Source: Prunus persica (lineage: Eukaryota; Streptophyta; Magnoliopsida; Rosales; Rosaceae). From it: 64,000 nucleotides of DNA. The notes below the pieces were generated by a model. That model made no database searches. It saw nothing but the letters and a program-made list of their open reading frames with translations, and was not told the origin of the DNA. Location of the stretch: positions 24,439,115-24,503,114 of the forward strand of contig NC_034011.1 of assembly GCF_000346465.2 (NCBI RefSeq), given 5' to 3'. Shown here piece after piece: positions 11,567-22,837 of the stretch. How positions within the stretch are numbered: the stretch's first letter is position 1; each line of letters starts with the position of its first letter. Made by a program: the position numbers and the translations under genes.

Positions 11567-13270
11567 ATGAGCAAGCCGCATATTGTAGCTATTCCTTATC
11601 CTGCACAAGGGCATGTAATTCCCTTGATGGAGTTTTCACAATGCTTAGTTAATCATGGTTTCAAAGTCACATTTGTGAACACAGAGCATAATCACAAGCG
11701 AGTCGTGAATGCCTTGGCTGATGAAAGTCATATAAGTAGGAATCAGCTCCATCTAGCTTCACTTCCGGATGGCTTAGAACCCTGGGAGGACAGGAGTGAG
11801 CTAGGGCAGTTAACTGAAGCATTAAAATGGATCATGCCTGGGAAGTTGGAGGAGCTCATAGAAAATATCAACCAAGGGGAAGGTGACAAAGTCACTTGTG
11901 TCATTGCTGATGAGAATTGTGCCTGGGCCCTGGAAGTAGCAGAAAAAATGAAACTCAAGCGGGTTGCCTTTTGGCCTGCATCAGCTGCAGCGTTGACGTT
12001 GATTTTCGGTATCCCAAAGTTAATTCATGAAGAAATCATTGACAATGATGGTAAGATCCTCCATCTCTAACTTGTGAATATTATGAAACACTGTTATGCA
12101 ATATTTTAGTCCAACAGGTTCTTAATTAAGATTGATCAAACTCACTCATCAAACTACGCAATAGGATAAGCACAGAAACAATATATGAAAAAATTTCACT
12201 AACCTTAAGTAGCAATGGGACTTATGAGGACATGGTGTTCTTGAGTTCTGTTAAGTGGCATCCTTGAATCCAACATCGCTAATGCCAGAAGATTTAAATT
12301 ACTTCGTCAGCACATTGATGTGGGATTTTTTTGGGGTATCTTCATTTATTGTCCTTATCTTTTTCATAATCTTTCACTTTTGGCAGGAACTGTATTGAAA
12401 AGCAAGAATGTTGACTTGGGACCAAACATGCCCACCATGAACACTAAAGACTTTGTGTGGGCATGCATAGGTGACTTCACCACTCAGAAAATGATATTTG
12501 AGGTAATGTTAAGAATCAACAGGACTCTGAAACTGGTAGAAAGGCTTGTTTGCAACTCAACATATGACTTTGAGCCAGAAGCATTCACCTCGGCCCCTGA
12601 AATTTTACCAATAGGCCCACTCTTGGCAAGCAACCGGGTCAGAAATTCAGCAGGCTCCTTTTGGCCACAAGACTCAACTTGCTTGCAGTGGCTGGATCAA
12701 CAGCCACTCAACTCAGTCATCTATGTTGCATTTGGCAGCTTCACAGTTTTTGATCAAACCCAATTCCAAGAACTGGCTCTGGCTCTTGAGCTATCCCAAA
12801 GGCCATTCCTCTGGGTTGTAAGGCCAGATACTACTGACAAGACATGTGATCCATACCCAGAAAGATATCAAGAGCGTGTAGCCTCTCGCGGTCTGGTGGT
12901 GGGTTGGGCATCTCAGCAAAAGGTTCTAGCTCATCCTTCTATTGCTTGCTTCTTAAGCCACTGTGGTTGGAACTCTACAATAGAAGGTTTAAGCAATGGG
13001 GTTCCTTTCTTGTGCTGGCCATACTTCGCTGACCAGTTCCTTAATGAGAGCTACATTTCTGATGTTTGGAAGGTGGGGTTGAAGTTCAGTAAGAATGAAA
13101 AAGGGATCATAACTCAAGGAGAAATCAATAACAAGTTGGAGCAACTGCTTGGTGATGAAAATTTCAAAGCAAGAGCTTCCAAACTCAAGGAATTGGCCAT
13201 GACCAGTGTCAAAGAAGGGGGCCAATCCAACAAGACCTTTAAGAATTTTATTGAATGGATCAAATCGTAA
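11567..13270 (+). CDS. UGT83A1-like: UDP-glycosyltransferase, UGT83A1-like (copy 3)
   Basis: Exons 11567–12050 and 12387–13270 (336-bp intron, phase 1) give 455 aa. The start is the ATG of MSKPHIVAIPYP; an in-frame upstream extension has no counterpart in the paralogues. His16 and the IADE Asp are present. The PSPG box begins WASQQ rather than WAPQQ; the Pro in this motif is nearly invariant in plant UGTs, so donor binding could be changed. The loop SYISDVWK also differs (Cys to Ser). The 3'UTR is interrupted 49 bp after the stop by a SINE at 13320–13449. Otherwise intact. Confidence 0.92.
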
Positions 13271-13303
13271 GCAAGCAAGTGGCCTATCATTTGGTTTCGT
13301 CTA

Positions 13304-13465
13304 CTCAAAATTCAAGTTTTTTAATTTTTTTTAATTTTTTTTAATTTTTTTTAATTTTTATAATAGAAGCATTATTAGAGAAGGGGGAATCAATCCTAGA
13401 ACCTCGAGTGCAGAGGTAATTACTGCTGCTTGAGCTACAAGCCCCTTACCTCAAAATTCAAGTTT
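13304..13465 (-). mobile_element. tRNA-derived SINE with 16-bp target duplication
   Basis: On the minus strand the insert starts at 13449 with GTAAGGGGCTTGTAGCTCAA. It has an A-box-like TAGCTCAAGCAGC and a B-box-like GGATTGATTCC, and it ends in an (AATTAAAAAAAA)n-type tail (about 13320–13360). It is flanked by a perfect 16-bp direct repeat, CTCAAAATTCAAGTTT, at 13304–13319 and 13450–13465. These are the features of a Pol III SINE inserted in the 3' flank of UGT copy 3. Confidence 0.85.
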
Positions 13466-13514
13466 GAAGTTTAAGAGTGCACCATATGATATGTCAAGAT
13501 TTATATGTTTCAGC

Positions 13515-13924
13515 TGTAAGACAATAACTTGTCTTACATGATTATGGGTTTCTAATCCTATAATGATTCGGCAATTTACACTGATCTAGGAGTACAGACT
13601 TAAACATAATCTGCAGTTCTTTTTCTACGACTGTTTTAATAGGAAACAAGAACTTAAGAGAATTCCTAATTTCTTACGGATTGAAACAAACTATCCTAAT
13701 GCAAACTGGATTACTTAAGTATTTTGAATGGGCAGGAAACTTAAGTAAATGCATATAAATAGAGGTCCCTTCTCTAGCAGTTAATCAACTAATCATATAG
13801 AAATCTCACCCCATAAGAGAAAGAGCTTAAGGACTGCATAGAAGAAGAAGATCTGTATCTTACCTATAGAAGCCGTGTCTGATCAAGATTAGTATTATTG
13901 AATAAAGACATGAAATAACTTACA
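13515..13924. mobile_element. Solo LTR, 410 bp, with 5-bp target duplication
   Basis: Begins TGTAAG and ends CTTACA, a perfect 6-bp terminal inverted match, and is flanked on both sides by TCAGC (13510–13514 and 13925–13929). It contains a TATAAATAGAGG box at about 13757. No internal retroelement coding lies next to it, so it is a solo LTR left by recombination. The paralogous spot upstream of UGT copy 3 (about 11030–11060) lacks it, so it inserted after the UGT duplication. Confidence 0.85.
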
Positions 13925-13929
13925 TCAGC

Positions 13930-14289
13930 TATATTCAATGTACAATAATGTATGACAATTTCACAATTTCAATGTCAATGTCAATCACACATGTTGACAC
14001 CTCTAATCACTCTCATTGGCCATTTGATTCAAGTGACCCTAGCATGAAAAGAGCACCTTTGTCCATTGCGTATTTAACATCTTTAATACTTCCACAAAGA
14101 ACGACAAAGAAATTACGCATTCACCAAAGCATCAAGAAAACAACGATATAATAAACCAAATTAATGACTTAAAAATAAGACCAATACCAATGAAGTCAAC
14201 ACCAACAGTAATGGCTCCTCATAATTAAAAAGACCTGATTAAGATGAGAAAACATCTGAAAGTGGGAAAACGAAAAATAAAGAAAAAGA
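13930..14289 (+). promoter_or_regulatory. Upstream region of UGT copy 4, CCAAT/TATA module lost
   Basis: The block AATACCAATGAAGTCAACACC to AACATCTGAAAG is clearly paralogous to the copy 2 and copy 3 promoters. However, the segment of about 35–45 bp that holds the CCAAT and TATATAT boxes in them is replaced by CTCCTCATAATTAAAAAGACC (14212 onward). The start site here must use other signals, or expression may be low. Confidence 0.5.
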
Positions 14290-15854
14290 ATGAGCAAACA
14301 ACATATTTTAGCTATTCCTTATCCAGCACAAGGTCATGTAATTCCCTTGATGGAGTTGTCACAGTGTTTAGCTACTCATGGCTTCAAAGTCACATTTGTG
14401 AACACAGAGCACAATCATAAGCGAGTCATGAATGCTTTGGCTGATGAAAGTCATATAAGCAGGGATCATATTCATCTAGTTTCGATTCCAGACGGCTTAG
14501 AACCGTTGGAGGACAGGAATGAGCTAGGGCGGTTATCGGAAGCAATGCAACGAGTCATGCCTGGGAAGTTGGAGGAGCTGATAGAGAAGATTAACCAAGG
14601 GGAAGGCCAAAAAATCACTTGTGTCATTGCTGATCAGACTGCAGGGTGGATTCTTGAAGTAGCAGAGAAAATGAAAATCAGGAGGGTTGCCTTTTATCCT
14701 GCTGCAGCTGCACTCTTGGCGTTGAAACTTAGTATTCCAAAGTTAATTCATGAAGGAATCATTAACAATGATGGTGAGATCCACTTACCCCTAACTTGTC
14801 AATTACATAATATTTTAGTCCAACTAGTTCTTCGTCAAGATTGTTCAAGCTCACTCATCTCATCTGAAATGTAAAATTTTGATCCAATGACTATTTGGAA
14901 ATTTGAACAAGTTCAATTCTGGAGTTCTGTTTTTATCTGTTATCATTTCACAACGGTTCACTTGTGGCAGGAACTGCCCCAAAAGGCCGTATGTTTCAGT
15001 TGGCACCAAACATGCCCATCATGAAAACTGAACACTTGTTGTGGTCATGTATTGGCGACTTAACCACTCAGAAAATTATATTTCAAACTATGGTAAGAAG
15101 CAACAAGACTACGCTAGCCGCAGACTGGCTTCTTTGCAACTCGGCATACGATCTAGAACCAGCAGCATTCACCTTGGCACCTGAGATTTTACCAATTGGC
15201 CCACTCTTGGCAAGCAACAGGCTTGGGAATTCAGCAGGCTACTTCTGGCCACAAGACTTAACTTGCTTAAATTGGCTGGATCAACAGCCACCCTGCTCAG
15301 TCATCTATGTTGCATTTGGCAGCTTCACAGTTCTTGATCAAACACAATTCCAAGAATTGGCTTTGGCTCTTGAGCTGTCCCAAAGGCCATTCCTCTGGGT
15401 TGTGAGGCCAGACACTATTGAAAAAACACGTAATCTCTACCCCGAAGGATATCAAGATCGAGTAGCGTCTCGTGGTTTGATGGTGGGTTGGGCACCTCAA
15501 CAAAAGGCTCTAGCTCATCCTTCCATTGCTTGCTTCTTAAGCCACTGTGGTTGGAACTCTACAATAGAAGGTATAAGCAGTGGGGTTCCTTTCCTGTGCT
15601 GGCCATACTTTGCTGACCAGCTCTTTAATGAGAGCTACATTTGTGATGTTTGGAATGTGGGGTTGAAGTTCAACAAGAATGAAAGTGGGATCATTACACA
15701 AGGAGAAATCATGAACAAATTGGACCAACTGCTTGGTGATGTAGGTTTCAAAGCAAGAGCTTCCAAACTCAAGGAATTGGCCATGACCAGTGTCAAAGAA
15801 GGTGGCCAATCCAACAAGAACTTTAAGAATTTTATTGAATGGATGAAGTCATAG
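14290..15854 (+). CDS. UGT83A1-like: UDP-glycosyltransferase, UGT83A1-like (copy 4)
   Basis: Exons 14290–14773 and 14971–15854 (197-bp phase-1 intron) give 455 aa. Start MSKQHILAIPYP; catalytic His16 in PAQGHVIPL; partner Asp in IADQTAGW. The PSPG box starts at Trp335 with WAPQQKALAHPS and ends FADQ, complete. The acceptor-side N-terminal half differs more from the other copies (ADQTAGWIL; LALKLSIP), which may mean a different acceptor. The coding frame is intact, but the usual CCAAT/TATA module upstream is missing. Last gene of the array. Confidence 0.92.
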
Positions 15855-16300
15855 GCAAGTGGCCTATTGACTAATCTGTTTCAAGAATGTAAGGCCAATG
15901 TGTCAGTTGATACAGTGATGCAATATACTATTTGTATCAAATTGTTACTCGACTAGTTGGAAGAATCGTAGAACTATTAGATATTCGAATACAACGTATT
16001 TAAAATGACTAAATACAATGTAACAAATTGAAATTATTATGTACGGACCGAACCTGCAGTCTGCAGATGACGTACTTTATTGGAGTTATTCGAAAGAAGA
16101 GAAAGCAATGTTTTTTCCTCCGGCTCCAAGAGTATGGGCAAATGCTAGGTGATGAAGATGTGACATGCATTTTGCTTGTAGGCTTGTCGATTGTAGCCAG
16201 TCAAGGTTGCTTTTTGAAATGAAAGAAAAGGACTCAAATTCAGATGGGGACATTTATTTCTGTGAAACACTTTGTTATCTCAAATCAAAACTCAAAACTC
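15855..16300. other. Intergenic, no gene recognised
   Basis: AT-rich DNA downstream of the UGT array. Two open frames of about 63 codons here have no domain. Confidence 0.4.
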
Positions 16301-16302
16301 AC

Positions 16303-16515
16303 CTACGAGGGTTGGTTGAATTGGTAAGGATCGTTCTCTTCGTTATCAAGACCTAGGTTTGAGTCCCACTATCAATAATACCTCTTGATGGGTAATCTGT
16401 ATAAACAAAAAAAGGAACTAAGACCCCCTCTGTAAGTCCTCAAAGAGACCTTAGTATGCCCTGGACCTGGGATGAGGTAGCTTCTCATCCCCTTAAACTT
16501 TCTTTCACCAAAAAA
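16303..16515 (+). mobile_element. tRNA-derived SINE-like element
   Basis: GGTTGGTTGAATTGGTAAGG at about 16310 resembles a Pol III A box. GGTTTGAGTCCCAC at 16356–16369 matches a B box at the expected distance of about 40 bp. A tail TGTATAAACAAAAAAA follows at about 16398–16413, and a second A-rich end TTTCACCAAAAAATAA is at about 16502–16517. No clean target duplication was found, so the exact end is open. Confidence 0.55.
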
Positions 16516-17949
16516 TAACAAACTGAAAACTCCTTTTTTTTAAAAAAATCCATTTTTCCTCTAGTGGGTAGAGCCTACCAAGCCCAAGGAAGTCCTTAAA
16601 AGCAAGCTATCAACTCCATGTTACAAAATTTATTGAAAAGCACCATTTTAGCTAAATGAACAGAGAAGAGCATGCTGAGTTGCTGTGATTTGCTTTTGCA
16701 CATGGTTTCCTTTCTAAGTTTAAGACGCACTTAATTACACAGAGCAGAAAGAAGGTTAAGTAAGACATAGAGATTTACGGAGCAGAGAGGAGAGGAGGAG
16801 GAGGAGGAGACATACAAACTGGCAAAGACCCCTCAAAATTTGGCTTTTGCACATGGGATTCTTGACTGTGCTGCTGAGAAAAACTTGTCACTATCATCAC
16901 AAACACTGCATGCCACCACCGGCATTGGAAGTGATAGGACAAATTCAAGGACAAGGGGCACTGCTGTCATTTTCATCAAGATATTATGTGAAATATCTAT
17001 CAGAGTTCAATTTTTACCTGCACACACCCATTCCCATTCTTAATATCAAGTATAGTACCAGTACTCACTGCAATCACTACTGGCAACACCACCACACACC
17101 CCATGCTCCTCTCCTATCTATCTCTCTCTCTTCAGAAAAACTTGGGTTAAAAGGGAATAACACTGTTTTGCTATTTCCAGTCAATTACAGTATACATGTC
17201 AAGTGGATAGCACACAAGTGTTTCTCCTCTCTCTCTTTCTCTGCAGAACTAATAATACTGACATATTATGCTTTCAGGCTTTGCAGTAAAAATGCCATGC
17301 CTGAGCTCAGTCATTTTGCATATGGGTTGGATGTAGATCCATCATGTCATCATGTATAAATATTTCCTCTGCTTTGCATATGTCTCTGTGCTTAGAAAAT
17401 GATGTGTGTGCAGTGTGCGTCAGTAAGAGAGACATACACATAGAGAGGGCCAGAAGGGATGTCCAACTCTTGGGTTACCAAAAAATTCCTACCTTTTTTG
17501 TTTATGCATTTTAGTTCAGACACAGAAAAACCAAAAAACCCAACAAAAGCTTGATTAATTATTCAAAAAAAATATGACCAATTTCAGGCAAAAAAAGGTG
17601 GAAAATGGTAAATCTTTCAACTTCATTCAAATGAATGAACCCTGCAGAAAATTTCATCTAATCGAAATTACAGAACTTGTCCATCATTTTTTTGCAGAAG
17701 ATTAATGAACACCATATGCACCAAGATATAAAGTAACACATTCTGCTACAGAAGATCTGATGAAAAATTTAGCTATTAATTAGTTCAGCCTCATGTGGTG
17801 GGTGTGGTGGGTGATGATCTTCAACCACACAAAGCATGCAACATCTAAACTTGAAAATTAAATTAAAAGATTTAAAAAAAAACCCCCAAAGACCCTGTCT
17901 TTTTTCTTTTTCTTTTTCTCTTTCCATTGAAGAATTGAAAGATATTGAA
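16516..17949. other. Intergenic, no gene recognised
   Basis: Contains a GGA-rich run at 16789–16810 and a pyrimidine-rich stretch near 17105–17250. Open frames at 16840–17359 overlap in two frames, have no domain and no splice support. The last few hundred bases probably hold the 3'UTR of the minus-strand bHLH gene. Confidence 0.4.
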
Positions 17950-18306
17950 CTATAATACAGCAGCAGTAGCAGTAATATTTTCTTTCTCACTAGATCCATA
18001 AAGCTCAACGAGTCTCTGCAAAATCACGACCTGGGTTCGCAGCAGAACGATGTAATCCGCCGTTTCTTGGAACAATTCGTCAGCTTTTAGCGTCTTTCCG
18101 GCGTGGGATGGGCTGATGAGGCTCTTCAGGGTCTCCAGCTTCGCTGAGACCGTCTTGGAAGAACACTTGCTCTTGCGTCCACCATTGTTGAAGCTTCTTC
18201 TCGGAGCTCCACAGGCACGTGACCCCAGTCTTCTTCTTGAGCTGGTTCTTCTTGTTCTTCTTCTTCCTGCCAGGCTGGCTTTGAGGTTTCCTGGAGCTGA
18301 GCTCAT
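17950..18306 (-). CDS. Atypical bHLH protein (UPBEAT1/IBH1-like)
   Basis: Single-exon gene of 118 aa. The start is the first ATG (18306, MSSAPGNLK); the frame is open further upstream only through a GTG. The N-terminal half is strongly basic (RRRTRR, SSRRR, GGRKSK). The C-terminal half is a helix-loop-helix: SAKLETLKSLI, a loop, then LKADELFQETADYIVLLRTQVVILQRLVELYG. The His-Glu-Arg pattern needed for E-box contact is absent, so it likely acts by dimerising with other bHLH factors or binds DNA atypically. The helix resembles the small plant regulators UPBEAT1 (root redox and growth) and IBH1-like proteins. Which of these it matches cannot be decided by eye. Confidence 0.75.
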   Translation of the reverse strand: MSSAPGNLKASLAGRRRTRRTSSRRRLGSRACGAPRRSFNNGGRKSKCSSKTVSAKLETLKSLISPSHAGKTLKADELFQETADYIVLLRTQVVILQRLVELYGSSEKENITATAAVL

Positions 18307-19738
18307 TGTGTTTTTGTCTGTGTGAAGAACAGTCACAGAGAGAAGAATGTAATGAAGAAGAGGCCTCTCGGGGTTTAAGTAATGGAGGGTTCACAAATTG
18401 ACACTTGGGTTGTAGTTTACTACGGAAATGCCATTTTTGGCTTCTTCTCTGTCGTTTACTCGTTTTCTTCTGATTCTGTCATTTTTGGGCCTTTTATTTA
18501 TTGCGTTATAATTGGAAAGAAAATATCATGCAAGTAGCTGGGGAGTAGATTTTCATTTTTTTCATACGAGGAGAAGGAGGTTATTTTTGTAATTTCACGA
18601 TCCGATGGTTTGGCATCTCAATTAAAAGGAGAAAGCGGGAACAGGGCACAACTTGCGAGCCTTAAGGCAGAAAGCCTGCCCATCTGTAACGGCACATGTG
18701 AGGTCCGGGACCGTCGAACGCCTCATTCCCAAACTACCCTCAAGTTTATTTATTTAATTTTCTGTATGAGAGTTGATAAACATTACAACATTTGACCTTC
18801 ATCTCTCTCATAATCAAGGGTAGATACATTAATTAATTTTTGATTTGGGTTGTTTTTAAGACCCAACAAAATCGCTAATGCATCATAAAATTTTGCTAAT
18901 GTCAAGTTGACAACTAATCATTGATTTGTGTAAATTTCACGAGTGTATAGACAATTGATAATCGTTGATTGATGTAAATCTCACATGCTATATCACCCCA
19001 ATTAATAGCTCACAATTAGTTTTAAGTTAGTAAACCTTGTTAGTTATAAGACACGACAAGTCGATAACAAGCCCAACTAATCGTCATTATTAGATCTAAT
19101 ACTTAGTAAGCATATAAATTAGAATACTCTATTATATATGTTAGGTGGCCAAGCAAACAAAGGACAAACATGATACTATACCAAAGTCCAATAGACGGGA
19201 ACAACAAAGCAAATGACAATTAATTACGAGCGATATTAGGATGATCCAGAAGAGAAGGCATAGCTAGCAAGACAAATTAAGCTTCCGTTTCTCTCTTTTG
19301 ATTTTGTCCACAAAGGGGGGCTTAGGCTTGTGTTTAATTATAATGTGATGAAACAAGGTAAGGGGCAAAATAGGAAATTGGGATGGAAATAAAGGTTGGA
19401 GTGTGAGCTAGCTAGGTCAAGGTGGGTTGTATTGGGAGTGGGAGTGTGGCTTCCCTAAAGGATGCATGTGAAGGTGATATGGGCCAGCAAAGCCCCCCAT
19501 ATGAGGGCTGGCTTGAGAGAAGAAGAGGGTTTTGATTTGAGAAGAGCTTGAGATGAGAGAGTTGAGAAAAAAAAAGTGCACATGGGAAGCACATGCAGAT
19601 GGGGAGTTTTGGAGTGTAGTTTGGGAGACGAGGGGTAGGGGCATGTGACAAATGAAATGAGAGACAGTGAGGCAGCATGAAATGTACAGCATGTTTTGCA
19701 CATTCCCTGCATGGAACTGATCAACTGGCACTACCTTT

Positions 19739-19778
<40 letters not shown>

Positions 19779-21700
19779 AACAAAGCGATATTATAAATTA
19801 TTCTAAAATATCAAGAGATTAAACTTAAGTAAATGATTCCACACTATCGTGACCAACTGATCTAACTCACTCTCTCTTTCCCTCTTACAAATGATTATAT
19901 TCTAACTTTAATCATTTACTTTTTTTTATCAATCAATTCATATATAATTATAATATTTATAAATGGGTTTTAGACTTGGTTTTAATTGGAAGCTAATTCA
20001 ATCTGGCATGTGTGACATGTGTCTAAGCAGTGCACATTACATCATTCCTATACATACTTTGTTAATTAATCAAGGTCAATTATTAAAATGTATCAAAGTA
20101 CCATTCTGTGATCCATTTTATTAAGCTAAACAGAAGATCCTGTCTTCTCTCGTAGGTGGACTTTTGTTTGAACTAGCACTGCAAACTTCCAACAATATTT
20201 AACTTTATCCATTAAATGTGAAACAAATATGGCACAGCATGTATATCTGTACCAGAATTACAGGTTCAAATAAAAGTTCACCCCATTATCACTTTTTCCC
20301 TTGTAAAAAATGACAAATAGTTGAGATTCTTCGTCACGATAAATTTCTAACTCTAATAATTTTTTTTGCATGAACTTCTCTATTACAATAAATTTCTAAT
20401 TGCGCTACCAAGATTTTTACTTTTTTGTTGTTGTTGTTGTCGTCGCTGTTTGTTGTGAGTAAAGAGTTAAAAAGTGAACTTCGATTTGGTATTCATTTAG
20501 AATAAATTTGACAACATAGAACAGGTCTTTTATAGGTGGTAATTATATATAGGTCTAGATCAATCATATGAATGGTCAATCTAGAACTCAAATCCTTGCT
20601 TGCTATAAATGAATGTGAGGGACATGATGATGATGTTGATGATGAAAGCCAATATTGTACAATATATATATGCATATAAGCAAATCACAGAGAGCTAGAT
20701 GTGATGTAACATCTTTTTTTTTCTTTTTCTTTCTGGCTGATCAGCTAGCTAGCACTTTCTTTGTTAGAGTTGAGAGGAGAGGAGAGAGCTCAGTTAGCAA
20801 TTCATGAGCTGAGAGCAATTGATGCATGTGGAGGTTTTCACTTTATTCCTTTTGTTTTTCGGTCGGCAGAGGCTGCCATAATCGAACATGGCTCACTCTC
20901 CCCTTTTGATTGCAACTCCATGACCCACTTGTTTTGTCTAGTCTCAACCAACTTTTTGCCTCCTAATATTTCTTCCCCCTTTTCCCCTCTCCTATATAGA
21001 ATCCCCATTTTAAACACTCAATTTTACTCCTGTCGGCTCCCAATTAGTAACCCCAAACTGAGTTTTTATTGTTATTCTTGGTTTCAAAATCATATACTCT
21101 CAAATTTACTCTCATCTTATCCGCGCATGAATGTTAGATTTCAAACAAACGTAAGTTAAAGTCAGTTGGCCAAAGTAGTGTGTCTACTCCCTTACACCCG
21201 AATTCGAGTTAAATTCGATCCTCACCCCCTTATACTCGAATTTGATCCCCTCCATGTACATAAAAATAATTTAAAATATCATTTTGTCAACAAAAACAAA
21301 AACAAAAAAAATCACGTAAGAACCCAAGAATTAATAACAATTGTGAGAGTTTGATTCTTAACCTTTTCTTTTTCAAACCTAAGGTCTTTTTTTAAACTTA
21401 CTCTCACAATCATGTATGACTTTGTCTCTAGTTGTCAACCTCTCTAATGCCTCTAAATCAAGAAAAGAATTTAAAAAAAACAATCAATTTATTTCGGTTA
21501 AGTTTATTCTATTCTATTTCTACAACAACACTGATTTCGTTAAATTGATGCTTGGGCCATTGCCAATAGCAAAAGCCCTGAAACTGTTGAAATTCAGCTG
21601 GTTCCGCCAAATACAAGCCCAACGGTCCTTGTTGCTTTGTGGGACCATTTGCATTTGCGACCCTGAATAAATAGTTATTTTAATAAAAGTCCTTTTTTTA
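18307..21700. other. Long intergenic region, no gene recognised
   Basis: The first few hundred bases should be promoter and 5'UTR of the bHLH gene. A (CT)n microsatellite is at 19743–19776. Frames at 19412–19731 (-) are low-complexity His/Pro/Ser-rich and overlap in three frames, so they are not supported. A GTT run is at about 20427–20440 and a short GAT run at about 20625. No tRNA or domain-bearing ORF was seen. Confidence 0.4.
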
Positions 21701-22837
21701 TTATTATTTTTTTTTATAGTTTGCTTACTTTTCTCTTCCCTCAGACTCTCTCACTTGACCCCATCATCGGGTTTTACCAATTCCGCCATCGAATCAGGTA
21801 AGAAAAGAAAAAATCTTTCCATGTTCTATTCAATGTTCAGATCAGCAACCTAGCTAATTCTTCAATTTTGTTCGTGTTTATCTTCTTTGGTGCGATCTAG
21901 GTTAAAGGTTTTGATTCCTATCTGCATGCTCTTTTTGGTTTCTGTCAATTTTAATTTTGGGGGTTTTTAAGTTTGTCTACAGTGTAAATTTTGGATTGTT
22001 TTTCTAACCCCAAAGCTTTATCAGTTAGCAGTCATGGATTTCGTTTTCTGATTCCTGTAGTTTTGCCTCTGAATAGGATGAAGTCTGCATATGAGTTTGA
22101 TATGTGTTAGAAATGTACAGGTATTAGTCAAATCTTTGACATTTCAATCTCTGTATATTGATAATACGCCTTGTGTTATGGTGGTAGCTATCAGAATGAC
22201 AATACTTGTTATTTCTCGCATCTGAATTTTCTATATGCTTGGTATTTGGGGGACATTTATCCCCATTTCTTGCAATAGTTATGTTGTTCGTATCGTGTTG
22301 GCAATTTGCATATGTAAAATGCACATAAGTACCGAGTGTAGAAACAATTCTGTGGTTGTTCGATAAGAAAATTGGCTATTTGGTTGAGCTATGGAAATGT
22401 ATTCGGCCCAATGTAGGGTTATGAAAGTGCATTTGCTTATTGAATAAGACCGCCAATACATAACCGAATGTTTGGTCCAATGCAAGGTTCTTCTTGAGTT
22501 GGCTTACATATTGTTATCAAAAGCCAGTGCTTAGTTTGAGTACATCTCTTCAGAACCAAACTCAGTGTCAGGAGTCTTAGATATTTATGTTTGTTTACAT
22601 TTGAACTGATTTTGATATCTGTGATCTATAGTTTTTGTGCCTTTCCCCATTCTCTCTAGAGCATGTTTGTGTTTGATGCTCATTTTAACTAAAAGTTGGA
22701 GTGTATATTTTCTGAATTTTTGGATTTTATTCTGTTTTTATCCTTTTTCCACAGGGTTTTTTGTGAGTTCACTGCTTTTAGTCCCCTAATGTGTTGATCG
22801 TTGCAGGGACATATTCTATTTTTAAGGCTAGCTGAAA
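21700..22837 (+). promoter_or_regulatory. 5' leader of the F-box gene with a leader intron
   Basis: A pyrimidine-rich leader (TTTCTCTTCCCTCAGACTCTC, about 21729) ends at 21797 before CAG|GTAAG. The matching acceptor TTGCAG ends at 22806. A leader intron of about 1.0 kb fits a ubiquitously expressed plant gene. No coding potential inside. Confidence 0.55.

Noticed and set aside
16300..16370. A functional tRNA gene
   Set aside because: A and B boxes are present, but no cloverleaf with an anticodon stem could be folded by eye and an A-rich tail follows, so a SINE fits better.
19412..19731. Three overlapping minus-strand frames (His/Pro/Ser-rich)
   Set aside because: They overlap in all three frames over a G/A-rich stretch with no domain, so compositional openness is the better explanation.
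19400..19740. microRNA precursor
   Set aside because: A short stem (GATATGGG/CCCATATG) is visible, but no mature sequence of a known conserved family was found and pairing is weak.
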